DNA of 64,000 bases from Pseudomonas sp. LS.1a. GTDB taxonomy: Bacteria > Pseudomonadota > Gammaproteobacteria > Pseudomonadales > Pseudomonadaceae. The first letter of the stretch is position 1. Each line of letters starts with the position of its first letter. The stretch spans positions 559,001 to 623,000 of the forward strand of contig NZ_CP092827.1 of NCBI RefSeq assembly GCF_022533585.1, in the 5' to 3' direction. The notes under the pieces are model-generated. The model did not search any database. It saw only the letters and a program-made list of their open reading frames with translations, and was not told where the DNA came from. Shown here piece after piece: positions 18,526 to 26,806 of the stretch. The position numbers and the translations under genes were made by a program.

Positions 18526-19736
18526 CAGTGCGCTCCCGGCGGGCGTAGCGCCGCCACCGGCTCCAGCGCCGAGGCCCGAGCGGCCGGCAGCCAGGCAAAC
18601 AGCAGTGCCGTGCCGAGTGCCAGCAGTACTGCGCCAGCCCGCGCCCACCAGGGTGCATAGAGCGGCAGATCGAACGCCAGGCGCCCTAGCCAGAGCAAGG
18701 TTTCGGCCAGCAGCAGCCCCGCCAGCGCCCCCGTCAGGGCCAGCAGCGCCGCCTCGCCGAGGAACAGCAGGCGCAGCTGCGCCGCCGTCACGCCTATGGC
18801 TTTGAGCAGGCCGATCTCGGCGCTGCGCTGGCTCACCGCAATCCAGGTCACGTTCATGATCAGGATGCCTGCCACCACCAGGCTGATCGCGGCAATCCCG
18901 GCCACCGCCAGGGTCAGCACCGCGAGTATGTGGTCGAAGGCGCTGAGCAGGCTGTCCTGGCTGACCAGGGTGACGTCTTCCTCACCCTCGTGGCGCTCCT
19001 TGAGCGCGGCGAGTATCAGGCGCTTGCTACGGTCGAGAACGCTCGGACCATGCACCTCGACAAACACCCGCGACAACCCTTCGCTATTGAACAAGGCCTG
19101 GGCACTGGCCACCGGGATGATCAACATCTCGGCGAAATCCATGCCCAGGGATTCGCCCCGCTCACCGAGGATACCGACCACCCGGAAGCGCCGGTCGCCG
19201 GCGCGCAACCATTCACCCAGGGCCGGGCGTTCGCCGAACAGCTCGCGCCGGAGTTTGCCGCCGATCACGCAGACGGCCTCGGCCTGTTCAGGGTCCAGCG
19301 CCGGCAGGGGTTGGCCCTGGACGACCGTCAGTTGGCGAATGGCGAAGAAGTCCCGGGTGGTGCCCAGGGTCAGCACCTCACGATTGCGGTTGCCGACTAT
19401 CACCTCCATCTGCCCGGCCTGTTGCGGCGCGACCCGGCGGATGCCCGGCAGCCGGGTGATGGCCTGGACATCCTGCAAGGTCAATTCGTGCGGCGTCAGG
19501 CCGGTGAGCGGAGGCATTCGCCCCGTGGTTTCCTTGCGGCCCGGGAAAACGATCAGGATGTCGCGCCCGAGCAGCGAGAACTCGTTCAGCACAAAGGCCC
19601 GCGCCCCAGCGCCAAGGCCGGTGAGCAGGTTGACCGCCACCACCCCGATGGCGATGGCCAGCAGTAGCATCAGGCTGCGCGAGCGGTGCCCACGCAAAGC
19701 GCCGAGCCAGAAGCCCAGGGCATCGGCAGCGCGCAT
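18525..19736 (-). CDS. MacB-like ABC exporter permease (first)
   Basis: 403 residues with the same plan as its neighbour: helix at about 20-44, a periplasmic domain, then a three-helix end with the QRSAEIGLLKAIGVTAAQL loop and PAARASALEPVAALRP. The two permeases are clearly paralogous but divergent, which suggests a heterodimer around one ATPase. Its ATG overlaps the ATPase stop by one base. Confidence 0.88.
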   Translation of the reverse strand: MRAADALGFWLGALRGHRSRSLMLLLAIAIGVVAVNLLTGLGAGARAFVLNEFSLLGRDILIVFPGRKETTGRMPPLTGLTPHELTLQDVQAITRLPGIRRVAPQQAGQMEVIVGNRNREVLTLGTTRDFFAIRQLTVVQGQPLPALDPEQAEAVCVIGGKLRRELFGERPALGEWLRAGDRRFRVVGILGERGESLGMDFAEMLIIPVASAQALFNSEGLSRVFVEVHGPSVLDRSKRLILAALKERHEGEEDVTLVSQDSLLSAFDHILAVLTLAVAGIAAISLVVAGILIMNVTWIAVSQRSAEIGLLKAIGVTAAQLRLLFLGEAALLALTGALAGLLLAETLLWLGRLAFDLPLYAPWWARAGAVLLALGTALLFAWLPAARASALEPVAALRPPGAH

Positions 19737-20422
19737 CAGGCCAGCGCCCGCTGCGGCGCAATATTGTGGATGCGCCCGTCACGCATGTGTAGCTGGCGCT
19801 GTGCGCGGGCGCCAAGGCTGGCGTCGTGGGTCACCACTATCAGGGTCAGACCCTCGCCGTTGAGCTCTTCCAGCAGGCTGAAGACCTCGGCGCCGGCCTG
19901 GCTATCGAGATTGCCGGTGGGCTCGTCGGCCAACAACAGCGCCGGTTGCATGACCATCGCCCGGGCGATCGCGACGCGCTGGCGCTGGCCACCGGACAGC
20001 TCGGCCGGGCGGTGGGCAAGGCGATCGCCCAGCCCCAGGCGGGCCACCAATTGGCTGCTGCGTTTGCGCCGTTGCGCCGCACCGATGCCAGCGAGGACCA
20101 TCGGCAGCTCGATGTTTTCCAGCACCGTCAGCCGTGCGATCAGGTGGTAGGACTGGAAAACGAAGCCTATCAGTCGGCTGCGCAACTGGGCGCGGCGCGC
20201 CTCGCTCAGCGCCGCCGTGGCCTCGCCCTGCAGCCAGTACTCGCCGGCGCTCGGCGCATCGAGCAGGCCAAGGATGTTCAGCAGGGTCGACTTGCCCGAG
20301 CCCGAAGGGCCCATCACTGCCATGTAGTCACCGGCTGCGATGTCCAGGTCCAGGCCGTCCAGCCCCATCACCCGTTGTTCGCCCAGCTGGAAGCTGCGGC
20401 TGCCGCCGCGCAGGCGGATCAT
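19736..20422 (-). CDS. ABC exporter ATPase, LolD/MacB type
   Basis: 228 residues with a complete nucleotide-binding domain: Walker A GPSGSGKSTL, Q-loop VFQSYHLI, signature LSGGQRQRVAIARAM, Walker B LLLADEPTGNLD and the switch His in VVTHDA. The NILGLLD and YHLIARLTVLENIELP stretches are typical of the LolD/MacB group. It couples to the two permeases downstream and overlaps the adaptor gene upstream by four bases. Confidence 0.94.
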   Translation of the reverse strand: MIRLRGGSRSFQLGEQRVMGLDGLDLDIAAGDYMAVMGPSGSGKSTLLNILGLLDAPSAGEYWLQGEATAALSEARRAQLRSRLIGFVFQSYHLIARLTVLENIELPMVLAGIGAAQRRKRSSQLVARLGLGDRLAHRPAELSGGQRQRVAIARAMVMQPALLLADEPTGNLDSQAGAEVFSLLEELNGEGLTLIVVTHDASLGARAQRQLHMRDGRIHNIAPQRALA

Positions 20423-21570
20423 TTTTCGGTCTCCGTGGCATCCAGCGGGATCACCGCCACGGTATCCTTGAGCCCCTCCTGCTCGAGGCTGGCGACGATA
20501 CGCGCGTCCTCGTCGAGCCCGGCGAGCACCTCGGTCCAGCGCCAGTTGCTCAACCCGGTTTGTACCTGCACCTCGCGCAACACCCGGGCGCTCGGGTCAT
20601 ATCGCAGCACACGCTGCCCCTCCAGCAGGGTTTCGGTGGGGATGCGCAAAGCACTTGCGTGCTGCTCCAGGAGGATCTCGACATCGGCGCTATAGCCGGT
20701 GAGCAGGGCCAGGTCTGACGGCGGCTGGTCGAAGCGAACCTCGACATCGACGGTACGCGCCTGCTTCTCCAATTCACGCACATAGGGTGCGATGCGGCTG
20801 ACGCGGCCGGTGAAATGCTGGCCACGGAAGGCATCCAGGCTGATCCGCACGGCGGTGCCGGGGTGAACCCGGGCAGCGTCCACCTCATCGATCGGTGCCT
20901 CGACATACAGGCAGCTGTCGTCGATCAGGTCGACCGCCGGTGGCGTGGGAATACCCGGCGGCGAAGGGGTGACGAACTCACCCAGTTCGCCGTTGATTTC
21001 TGCGACTACGCCGGCAAATGGCGCACGCAGGGTCGTCTGCTCCAGCAGTGAACGCTGCAGCTGCAGGCTGGCGTCGGCCTCGCGGATCAGCACGGCACTG
21101 GCACTGCACATCAGCTTCGCCAGGTTGGCCTTGGTCGCGGCCTGGTCGAGGCGATCGGCGGCAATCAGCTTGCGGTCGGCCAGCTGGCCCAGGCGATCAA
21201 GGTCGCGCCGGTCCAGGAGCGCTTGCTGGCAGCGCTGTTCGCGGGTGTTGCGCTGGGCCTCCAGCCGCGCCTCGGCCTCCTGCAGCCTGGCCAGCTGCTC
21301 GTCCTGGCGCAGGCGCATGAGCACCTGGCCCGGTTGGACCCGCTGGCCCTCGCTGACCTGCAACTCGGCAACCTGGCCGCCGACATTGAAGGACAGGTGC
21401 GAGCGTCGACAGGACTTCAGCGTACCCGCGCGCGTATTGGCCACCACCGTTTCCACCGGCCCCCGCTCAACCTCCAGCAGCCTGACCGGCAACGGCTGCG
21501 GTCGACTCAACCAGCCGCCCAGCACCACCAGACAAGCCAGTATCGACGAGCCAATCAATAATTTGCGCAT
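20419..21570 (-). CDS. HlyD/MacA-type periplasmic adaptor
   Basis: 383 residues with an N-terminal membrane anchor (about 5-18). The lipoyl-like half VGGQVAELQVSEGQRVQPGQVL comes next, then a coiled-coil hairpin rich in Arg, Glu and Gln (about 80-165), the second lipoyl half RAPFAGVVAEINGELGEFV, and a beta-barrel domain. It should link the inner-membrane exporter to an outer-membrane channel, but no TolC-like gene is adjacent. A very strong ribosome site (GGGAGGAGG) precedes the ATG. Confidence 0.9.
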   Translation of the reverse strand: MRKLLIGSSILACLVVLGGWLSRPQPLPVRLLEVERGPVETVVANTRAGTLKSCRRSHLSFNVGGQVAELQVSEGQRVQPGQVLMRLRQDEQLARLQEAEARLEAQRNTREQRCQQALLDRRDLDRLGQLADRKLIAADRLDQAATKANLAKLMCSASAVLIREADASLQLQRSLLEQTTLRAPFAGVVAEINGELGEFVTPSPPGIPTPPAVDLIDDSCLYVEAPIDEVDAARVHPGTAVRISLDAFRGQHFTGRVSRIAPYVRELEKQARTVDVEVRFDQPPSDLALLTGYSADVEILLEQHASALRIPTETLLEGQRVLRYDPSARVLREVQVQTGLSNWRWTEVLAGLDEDARIVASLEQEGLKDTVAVIPLDATETEK

Positions 21571-21635
21571 GGACTACACCTCCTCCCATATGGCTTGAGC
21601 CTAGAACAGGAGGATGAAAGCTCCACGCGAAACGT

Positions 21636-21685
21636 CATTTATCCGACGATTTTCAGATGAGCGTCAGGGTAGTGTCAGATAAATG
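21636..21685 (-). promoter_or_regulatory. Candidate response-regulator operator upstream of the export operon
   Basis: Three direct repeats spaced exactly 11 bases apart, TCAGAT (21653), TCAGGG (21664) and TCAGAT (21675), lie inside the inverted repeat CATTTATC (21636-21643) / GATAAATG (21678-21685). Eleven-base tandem half-sites are typical for OmpR/PhoB-type regulators. The site ends 65 bases before the adaptor ATG. Confidence 0.5.
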
Positions 21686-21772
21686 GCGAATGAGATTATT
21701 TTCGCTCTCACAACTGCGATTTCCCCGCCATAGGAAGGTTGCAGAGGAGCAGAATGGCTTTTCTTCAGGCAT

Positions 21773-21797
21773 TAAAAAGCCGGCTTGTGGCCGGCTT
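21773..21797 (-). terminator. Rho-independent terminator
   Basis: On the minus strand AGCCGGC-cacaa-GCCGGCT is followed by TTTTTAAT. It lies about 200 bases past the stop of the S24-like regulator, so it ends that transcript or an unseen short RNA. The bases 21798-22000 hold no ORF I can defend. Confidence 0.75.
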
Positions 21798-22000
21798 CTC
21801 GGGGACGCTTCCGACTAATTTATGGTAAGCCGCAATCGCCTTAACTGTGTGGCCATCAAAGGCCTGAAAGAGATGGCAGATGCCCGTGTGGGATATCGCC
21901 GAGCCCTCTGGACCGCGGCTCGCGCCGGTCGGGGCTGAATGTGCGGCGTAGCATACAAGGGCGCGCGCAGGATGCCCAGCAAAAAATGGCACAGGTTGTT

Positions 22001-22702
22001 TCAGCCGGGCCGTTGCTGGCGGAAATGCGACCAGTGGAATACCCAGCCCAGAATTTCCAGCCCTTGTGCCTGGCGCTGGGCGGCGGTGTAGCGTTCTACC
22101 GCATAGGTGCGCCGGTCATGGCTGTGCAGGTACAGCGTGCCGTGCTGGCCGAGGCTGAGGTTGTTCACCCGGAGCGCGCCGTTGTGCAGCAGGGCATAGG
22201 TTTCGCCCTCGACCACCCGGGTCATGCCCAGGTCGATGGCCAGGGTGGCCTGCAGCGGAATCAGCGGGGTCATGTTGCTGGCGGGCATGGCCAGGCAGAT
22301 GGCGTTGTCGGCATGCACACCCAACACTTTCAGGGCTTTTGTGGGCAGGCACAGGTGCTTGCTGGCCACAGGTGACAGCAGGCCGTTGTGCAGTTCGTAA
22401 AAGGGTACCTTCAGTGCCCGGCCGCCTTGTGCCGACAGTGGCGTGGGCGGGTTGGCGGGCGCCGGCCCTGGCGGGCAGTTGCGCAGGATCGGGTTGTGGT
22501 GTTTGGGCCCTTCGCCCGTGCGCAACCAGCGACGATGCACGCAGAACAGGTCGGCCATTTCGTCCAGCCGGGCCAGGGGCACACCGCGCTTGAACCAGTT
22601 GTTGACGTGCTGGGGTGTGACGCTGCGCTGGGCGGCGAAATCGGAAGGGGTCAGGCCACATTCGTGGAGCAGGGCTTTGAGGCGGTCGCCGGATGTGTTC
22701 AT
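22001..22702 (-). CDS. XRE-family regulator with a catalytically degenerate S24-like domain
   Basis: 233 residues. Residues 5-62 form a helix-turn-helix (LTPSDFAAQRSVTPQHVNNWFKRG). Residues about 97-225 look like the LexA/CI peptidase fold. At the place of the catalytic Ser in GDSMxPTI the protein has ASNMTPLI (Asn143), and where the family has the catalytic Lys in LxVKRL it has LRVNNL (Asn180). Self-cleavage is therefore unlikely. No phage genes surround it. Confidence 0.82.
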   Translation of the reverse strand: MNTSGDRLKALLHECGLTPSDFAAQRSVTPQHVNNWFKRGVPLARLDEMADLFCVHRRWLRTGEGPKHHNPILRNCPPGPAPANPPTPLSAQGGRALKVPFYELHNGLLSPVASKHLCLPTKALKVLGVHADNAICLAMPASNMTPLIPLQATLAIDLGMTRVVEGETYALLHNGALRVNNLSLGQHGTLYLHSHDRRTYAVERYTAAQRQAQGLEILGWVFHWSHFRQQRPG

Positions 22703-22840
22703 GGCGGCGAGTGTAGCGGCGGGGTGCCAGCAAGGATATGAACCGGATGTTGATGGGGCTTGTGTGAAAAGCGCCTGTTTGTAGGGCGTTGGCGTAGGAC
22801 TGCGTAGGATTTATTACTTTCCCAAGCAAGTGCGCGGTTC

Positions 22841-22929
22841 CTGTGGGAGCGGGCGTGCCCGCGAAGAGGCCAACGCGGTAGCTGGCACCGGCTGCGCCGG
22901 TGTTCGCGGGCACGCCCGCTCCCACAGGG
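22841..22929. repeat. REP pair (cgggcgtgcccgcg class)
   Basis: Inverted pair with the internal stem gcaccggctgcgccggtg. The rest of the gap 22703-23071 shows only the ppa terminator. Confidence 0.9.
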
Positions 22930-23030
22930 ATCGCGCCAGCATTTAGAGTTTGAGCAAGACAGTTGCTCCCACAAAAGTGCTGCGCAGGCAGGTCATCCAG
23001 TGCCAGGGCGGCCAGCCATCCATCAGGCAT

Positions 23031-23055
23031 AAAAAAACCCCGCCAGGGCGGGGTT
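23031..23055 (-). terminator. Rho-independent terminator of ppa
   Basis: Minus strand: AACCCCGCC-ctg-GGCGGGGTT followed by a run of seven T, about 17 bases after the ppa stop. Confidence 0.92.
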
Positions 23056-23071
23056 CTTCATGCAACCGGTA

Positions 23072-23599
23072 TCAGCCCTTGTAGGCAGCAACCGATTTGG
23101 TGATCGCGGCACGGGCGGCGTCAGCGCCTTCCCAGCCTTCGATCTTGACCCACTTGCCCTTCTCGAGATCTTTGTAGTTGGCAAAGAAGTGCTCGATCTG
23201 CTGGATCAGCAGGGCTGGCAGGTCGGTGTATTCCTTCACGTCGACGTACAGCTGCGACAGCTTGTCGTGAGGAACAGCGATGACCTTGGCATCGCCGCCG
23301 CCGTCGTCGGTCATGTTCAGCACGCCGACCGGACGGGCGCGGATAACCGAACCTGGAGCTACCGGGTAAGGGGTAACGACCAGCACGTCCAGCGGATCAC
23401 CGTCATCGGCCAGGGTGTTCGGGATGAAGCCGTAGTTGGCTGGGTAGAACATCGGGGTAGCCATGAAACGGTCGACGAACAGGGTATCGCTGTCCTTGTC
23501 GATCTCGTATTTGATCGGCGCGTGGTTGGCCGGGATTTCGATGGCGACGTAGATGTCGTTCGGCAGGTCTTTGCCCGCCGGAATCTTGCTGTAGCTCAT
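23072..23599 (-). CDS. ppa: Inorganic pyrophosphatase
   Basis: Cytoplasmic family I enzyme splitting pyrophosphate to phosphate. 175 residues, the usual bacterial length. The active-site motifs are KYEIDKDS, the signature [10 protein letters not shown] with the metal-binding aspartates, and KVIAVPHD followed by [18 protein letters not shown]. It stands alone between REPs and an MtfA-like gene and has its own terminator. Confidence 0.97.
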
Positions 23600-23692
23600 T
23601 GGGCAGTGCCCCCGTGTTTGACCAAAAAAGTGGCGGCGATTATAGGCACATTCTGCATGGGCATGCCACGCCTGGCCTGATGTGCGGCCCCG

Positions 23693-24508
23693 TCAGGCGT
23701 GGCTTTCGCGGTATTCCGGGTGTTCGGCCTGCAGCCGGCACAGGCGCGCCAGCGGGTCCTGGCGGTAGAACAGCGACAACTGGCGGTAGACCTGTGGATA
23801 AGCCTGTTGCAGCAGGTCGGGTGCACTAAAGAAGTACTCGCTGGTGACGGCAAAGAACTCCGCGGGGTTTTCCGCGGCATACGGGTCGATGGCGGTTTCG
23901 GCGTCGGGGTTGGCGTCCAGCTGGCGGTTGAGGTCGTCATAGGCCTGTTGCATGGCGGTTGCCCATTCATCCACAGGCATGCCGCTGTGCAGCGGCGGCA
24001 GGCCGTTGGCATCGCCATTGAGCATGTCGAGCTTGTGCGCCAGCTCATGGATGACCAGGTTGTAGGCCTCCCAGCCCCCACTGGCCAGCACGCCGCTCCA
24101 GGCGAGGATGATCGGGCCCTGTTGCCAGGCCTCGCCGCTGTGCTCGCCGTCCCATACGTGCTCGACGCCACTGGCATCGCGGTGGCGCTGGGGGCTCTTG
24201 AAGTCGTCGGGGTAGAGGATGATTTCGTGGAAACCCTGGTACCAGTTCAGCTCGCCCAGGTGCAGCAGCGGCAACTGCGCCTGGGCCGCCAGCAACAGGC
24301 GCTGCTCGTCGTCCGGCTCGACGCCGGGCAGGCAGGTGAGGTGCTTGTCGAGCAGGAACAGGATGCAGGCTTCACGCAGCCAGCGATCTTCTTCGTCAGT
24401 GATGCCGTCCAGCATCGGCAGGCGCTCGCGCACGGCCTGCCATTGCTGGGGGGGGATGGGGTAGCGCGCCAGGGTGCGCTTGCGCCGCCAGGCGCTGAAC
24501 GACCACAT
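23693..24508 (-). CDS. mtfA: MtfA-like zinc peptidase (M90)
   Basis: 271 residues matching the MtfA/DUF980 group. The metal-binding HELAH is at 154-158, and the downstream Glu-containing motif ENPAEFFAVTSEYFF follows at about 215. The N-terminus WRRKRTLARYPIPPQQW is also typical. In E. coli MtfA binds the regulator Mlc and acts as an aminopeptidase; the partner in Pseudomonas is not known to me. The gap to the upstream DedA-family gene is only eight bases, so they may be co-transcribed. Confidence 0.88.
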   Translation of the reverse strand: MWSFSAWRRKRTLARYPIPPQQWQAVRERLPMLDGITDEEDRWLREACILFLLDKHLTCLPGVEPDDEQRLLLAAQAQLPLLHLGELNWYQGFHEIILYPDDFKSPQRHRDASGVEHVWDGEHSGEAWQQGPIILAWSGVLASGGWEAYNLVIHELAHKLDMLNGDANGLPPLHSGMPVDEWATAMQQAYDDLNRQLDANPDAETAIDPYAAENPAEFFAVTSEYFFSAPDLLQQAYPQVYRQLSLFYRQDPLARLCRLQAEHPEYRESHA

Positions 24509-24516
24509 TGGCAGGC

Positions 24517-25164
24517 TTAGTGCGCCTTGGCCGTGCGGCCCAGGCGGCTACGCAGCAGGCCGAGGATCATCGGCACCAGCGACAGGATGATGATGCCTAC
24601 CACCATCAGCGACAGGTGTTGCTTGATGAATGGCACGTTGCCGAAGAAGTAGCCCAGGGTAACCAGGCCGCCGACCCACAGCAGCGAACCGGCGACGCTG
24701 AAACCGAGGAAGCGCGGGTAGTGCATGTGGGCGATGCCGGCGACGAACGGTGCAAAGGTGCGCAGGATAGGCAGGAAGCGCGCCATGGTCACGGTCTTGC
24801 CGCCGTGGCGTTCATAGAAGTCGTGGGTACGCTGCAGGTAGTCGCGGCGGAAGATCTTCGAGTTTGGGTTGTTGAACAACCGTTCGCCGGCCGTGCGGCC
24901 GATCACGTAGTTGGTGCTGTCGCCGAGGATCGCGGCGGCCATCAGCAGGCCGGCCAGCAGGACCGGGTCCATGCCGCCACCGGCGGCCACGGCGCCGGCG
25001 ATGAACAGCAGCGAATCGCCGGGCAGGAAGGGCATGACCACCAGACCGGTTTCACAGAAGATCACGGTGAAGAGGATGGCGTAGATCCAGGGACCGTAGT
25101 TGGTGACCAGCAGATCGAGGTAGGCATCGAGATGCAGGATAAGGTCCAGCGGGTTGAAATCCAT
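24517..25164 (-). CDS. DedA-family membrane protein
   Basis: 215 residues. The chosen ATG (AGGTG nine bases upstream) gives MDFNPLDLILHL; a GTG three codons earlier is possible. Typical DedA features are FCETGLVVMPFLPGDSLLF, LMAAAILGDSTNYVIGR, FEYHGGKTVTMARFLPI-like ERHGGKTVTMARFLPILR, and FAPFVAGIAHMHYPRFL. DedA proteins are polytopic and linked to membrane-potential homeostasis and lipid scrambling. The exact role of this member is unknown. Confidence 0.92.
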   Translation of the reverse strand: MDFNPLDLILHLDAYLDLLVTNYGPWIYAILFTVIFCETGLVVMPFLPGDSLLFIAGAVAAGGGMDPVLLAGLLMAAAILGDSTNYVIGRTAGERLFNNPNSKIFRRDYLQRTHDFYERHGGKTVTMARFLPILRTFAPFVAGIAHMHYPRFLGFSVAGSLLWVGGLVTLGYFFGNVPFIKQHLSLMVVGIIILSLVPMILGLLRSRLGRTAKAH

Positions 25165-25310
25165 GTACAGCACCTGTGTTCTTGGGCGTAGGCTCGGTTA
25201 CCTGGGGATGGGTAAATTTTCACACATGACAGGTGGGCCATTATACGGCTAAGTCAGGATCATGCCCGGGGAGTTTGTAGCGGGGGGTTACGGCAGGGGT
25301 ATTCCTGTTC

Positions 25311-25407
25311 CGGCCTCTTCGCGGGTGAACCCGCTCCCACAGGTACAGCATCGATTTCAGATGCGTCGCGATCCCTGTGGGAGCGGGTTCACCCGCGAAG
25401 AGGCCAG
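25311..25407. repeat. REP pair overlapping the end of the GNAT gene
   Basis: Inverted pair with arms gcgggtgaacccgct / gcgggttcacccgcg. The second REP contains the stop codon of the acetyltransferase (25389-25391). Confidence 0.9.
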
Positions 25408-25871
25408 CACAGGCAATCCTGGCTGATTGGCAGGATATAGCTCTTGAACTCGTTATCCTCACGAAACCCGATGGATTCGTAAGTCTTGTGCGCTACCTCA
25501 TTGTCCGCGCTGGTCGACACCCGCATGCGCACGGCATTGGTTTCCTTGGCCATTTTCTTCGCCTCGCGCATCAGGTGGTCGGCCACCAGCATGCGCCGCG
25601 AGTCCTCGGCCACGTAGATATCGTTGAGAATCCATACCCGCTTCAGCGACAGCGACGAGAAGCTCGGGTACAGCTGGCAGAAGCCCAGCAGTTTGCCGTT
25701 GTCATCATCGGGTAGCGCCAGGTAGATCACCGACTCATCCCGCTTCAGGCGCTTTTCCAGGAAGCTGCGCGAGCTGTCGGGATAGGGTAGCTGCCCGTAG
25801 AACTCACGGTATTTGACGAACATCGGCGTGAGCAGGTCGAGGTGTTCCAGGGTTGCCTTGATGATGCGCAT
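25389..25871 (-). CDS. GNAT-family N-acetyltransferase
   Basis: 160 residues with a GNAT acetyl-CoA fold: MRIIKATLEHLDLL at the start, VWILNDIYVAEDSRRMLVADHLM with the pyrophosphate-loop region, and a late strand ETNAVRMRVSTSADNEVAHKTYESIGF. The acceptor is unknown. The last residues (about LCWPLRG) and the stop lie inside a REP, so the original C-terminus has probably been replaced or extended by REP sequence. Confidence 0.85.
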   Translation of the reverse strand: MRIIKATLEHLDLLTPMFVKYREFYGQLPYPDSSRSFLEKRLKRDESVIYLALPDDDNGKLLGFCQLYPSFSSLSLKRVWILNDIYVAEDSRRMLVADHLMREAKKMAKETNAVRMRVSTSADNEVAHKTYESIGFREDNEFKSYILPISQDCLCWPLRG

Positions 25872-25979
25872 GTGCGGCCCTCAGAGTCCGTTAGGGGAAA
25901 CAGCGGATTGCCAGCAGCTTTCAAGGGCATGCTGCCCAATGCGCGGGGCAAGTGCAATCCGCCTTCCGTGACATGTTTT

Positions 25980-26804
25980 TTACCCTTTGCCGAGCAGGAA
26001 ATTACCTTTCTGGCCGGTGCTGTGTTCACTCTCCAGGCTATGGACCTCGGCTTCGTCCTTCAGATTCACCCCGGAAAGCTGGCGCCGGCAGGCTTCACGC
26101 ATCAAGTACAGCAAGCGGTGCGCTGCCATGCCATAGCTCAGCCCTTCCAGACGGATGTTGGAAATGCAGTTGCGGTAGGCATCGGTCAGGCCCACCTTCG
26201 GTGCATAGGTGAAATACAGGCCAAGGCTGTCGGGCGAACTGAGCCCCGGCCGTTCGCCGATCAGCATCACAGTCATCCGTGCGCCCAGCAGTTCACCGAT
26301 CTCGTCGGCCACTGCCACGCGGCCCTGCTGCACCAGCACCACCGGGGCGCTGGTCCAGCCGTCGGCGGCGGCCTGCTCCTCGAAGCGCGCGAGGAAGGGC
26401 AGGGTGTGGCGGTGCACGGCCAAGGCCGACAGGCCGTCAGCGACGACGATGGCCAGGTCGACCCCACCGGGGTTGGCCTGGGCGTGCTCGCGCAGCGCGG
26501 CAACCGAATCTTCGCTCAGGCGCCGCCCCAGGTCCGGGCGTTGCAGGTACTGGTTGCGGTCGCTGGCGGCGCTGTGCAGCACCAGGCTTTCGCGCCCGCG
26601 GTCACTCAGCTGGGTAGCCAGGCCGGCATGGTCGAAGGCCAGGTGCACGGCGTCGCGGGCCTGGGCATGGGCGAACTGGAAGTCCAGCTGCGCCCCGGTC
26701 GGCAGGCTGGTGCCGGTACGGCCCAGGGCGATGCGCGCCGGGGTCAGGTTGCGCAGGGCCAGCCAAGGGTTGTCGGGGGTAGGCGTGCGGTGGTCCATGG
26801 TCAT
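25980..26804 (-). CDS. eutC: Ethanolamine ammonia-lyase small subunit
   Basis: 274 residues. Light chain of the adenosylcobalamin-dependent lyase that turns ethanolamine into acetaldehyde and ammonia. Characteristic stretches are [53 protein letters not shown] and the C-terminal [22 protein letters not shown]. It follows eutB with a two-base gap. The gap 25872-25979 shows no feature. Confidence 0.96.
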   Translation of the reverse strand: MTMDHRTPTPDNPWLALRNLTPARIALGRTGTSLPTGAQLDFQFAHAQARDAVHLAFDHAGLATQLSDRGRESLVLHSAASDRNQYLQRPDLGRRLSEDSVAALREHAQANPGGVDLAIVVADGLSALAVHRHTLPFLARFEEQAAADGWTSAPVVLVQQGRVAVADEIGELLGARMTVMLIGERPGLSSPDSLGLYFTYAPKVGLTDAYRNCISNIRLEGLSYGMAAHRLLYLMREACRRQLSGVNLKDEAEVHSLESEHSTGQKGNFLLGKG

Positions 26805-26806
26805 CC

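Noticed and set aside
21754..21828. A 24-codon ORF (MAFLQALKSRL...) with AGGAG before it
   Set aside because: It overlaps a strong minus-strand terminator hairpin and has no other support.
21765..21992. A 75-codon minus-strand ORF after the S24-like regulator
   Set aside because: Its end is the terminator hairpin and no recognisable domain is present; only the terminator is listed.
22001..22702. Prophage marker
   Set aside because: The CI-like regulator is alone; no integrase, structural or lysis genes lie around it.
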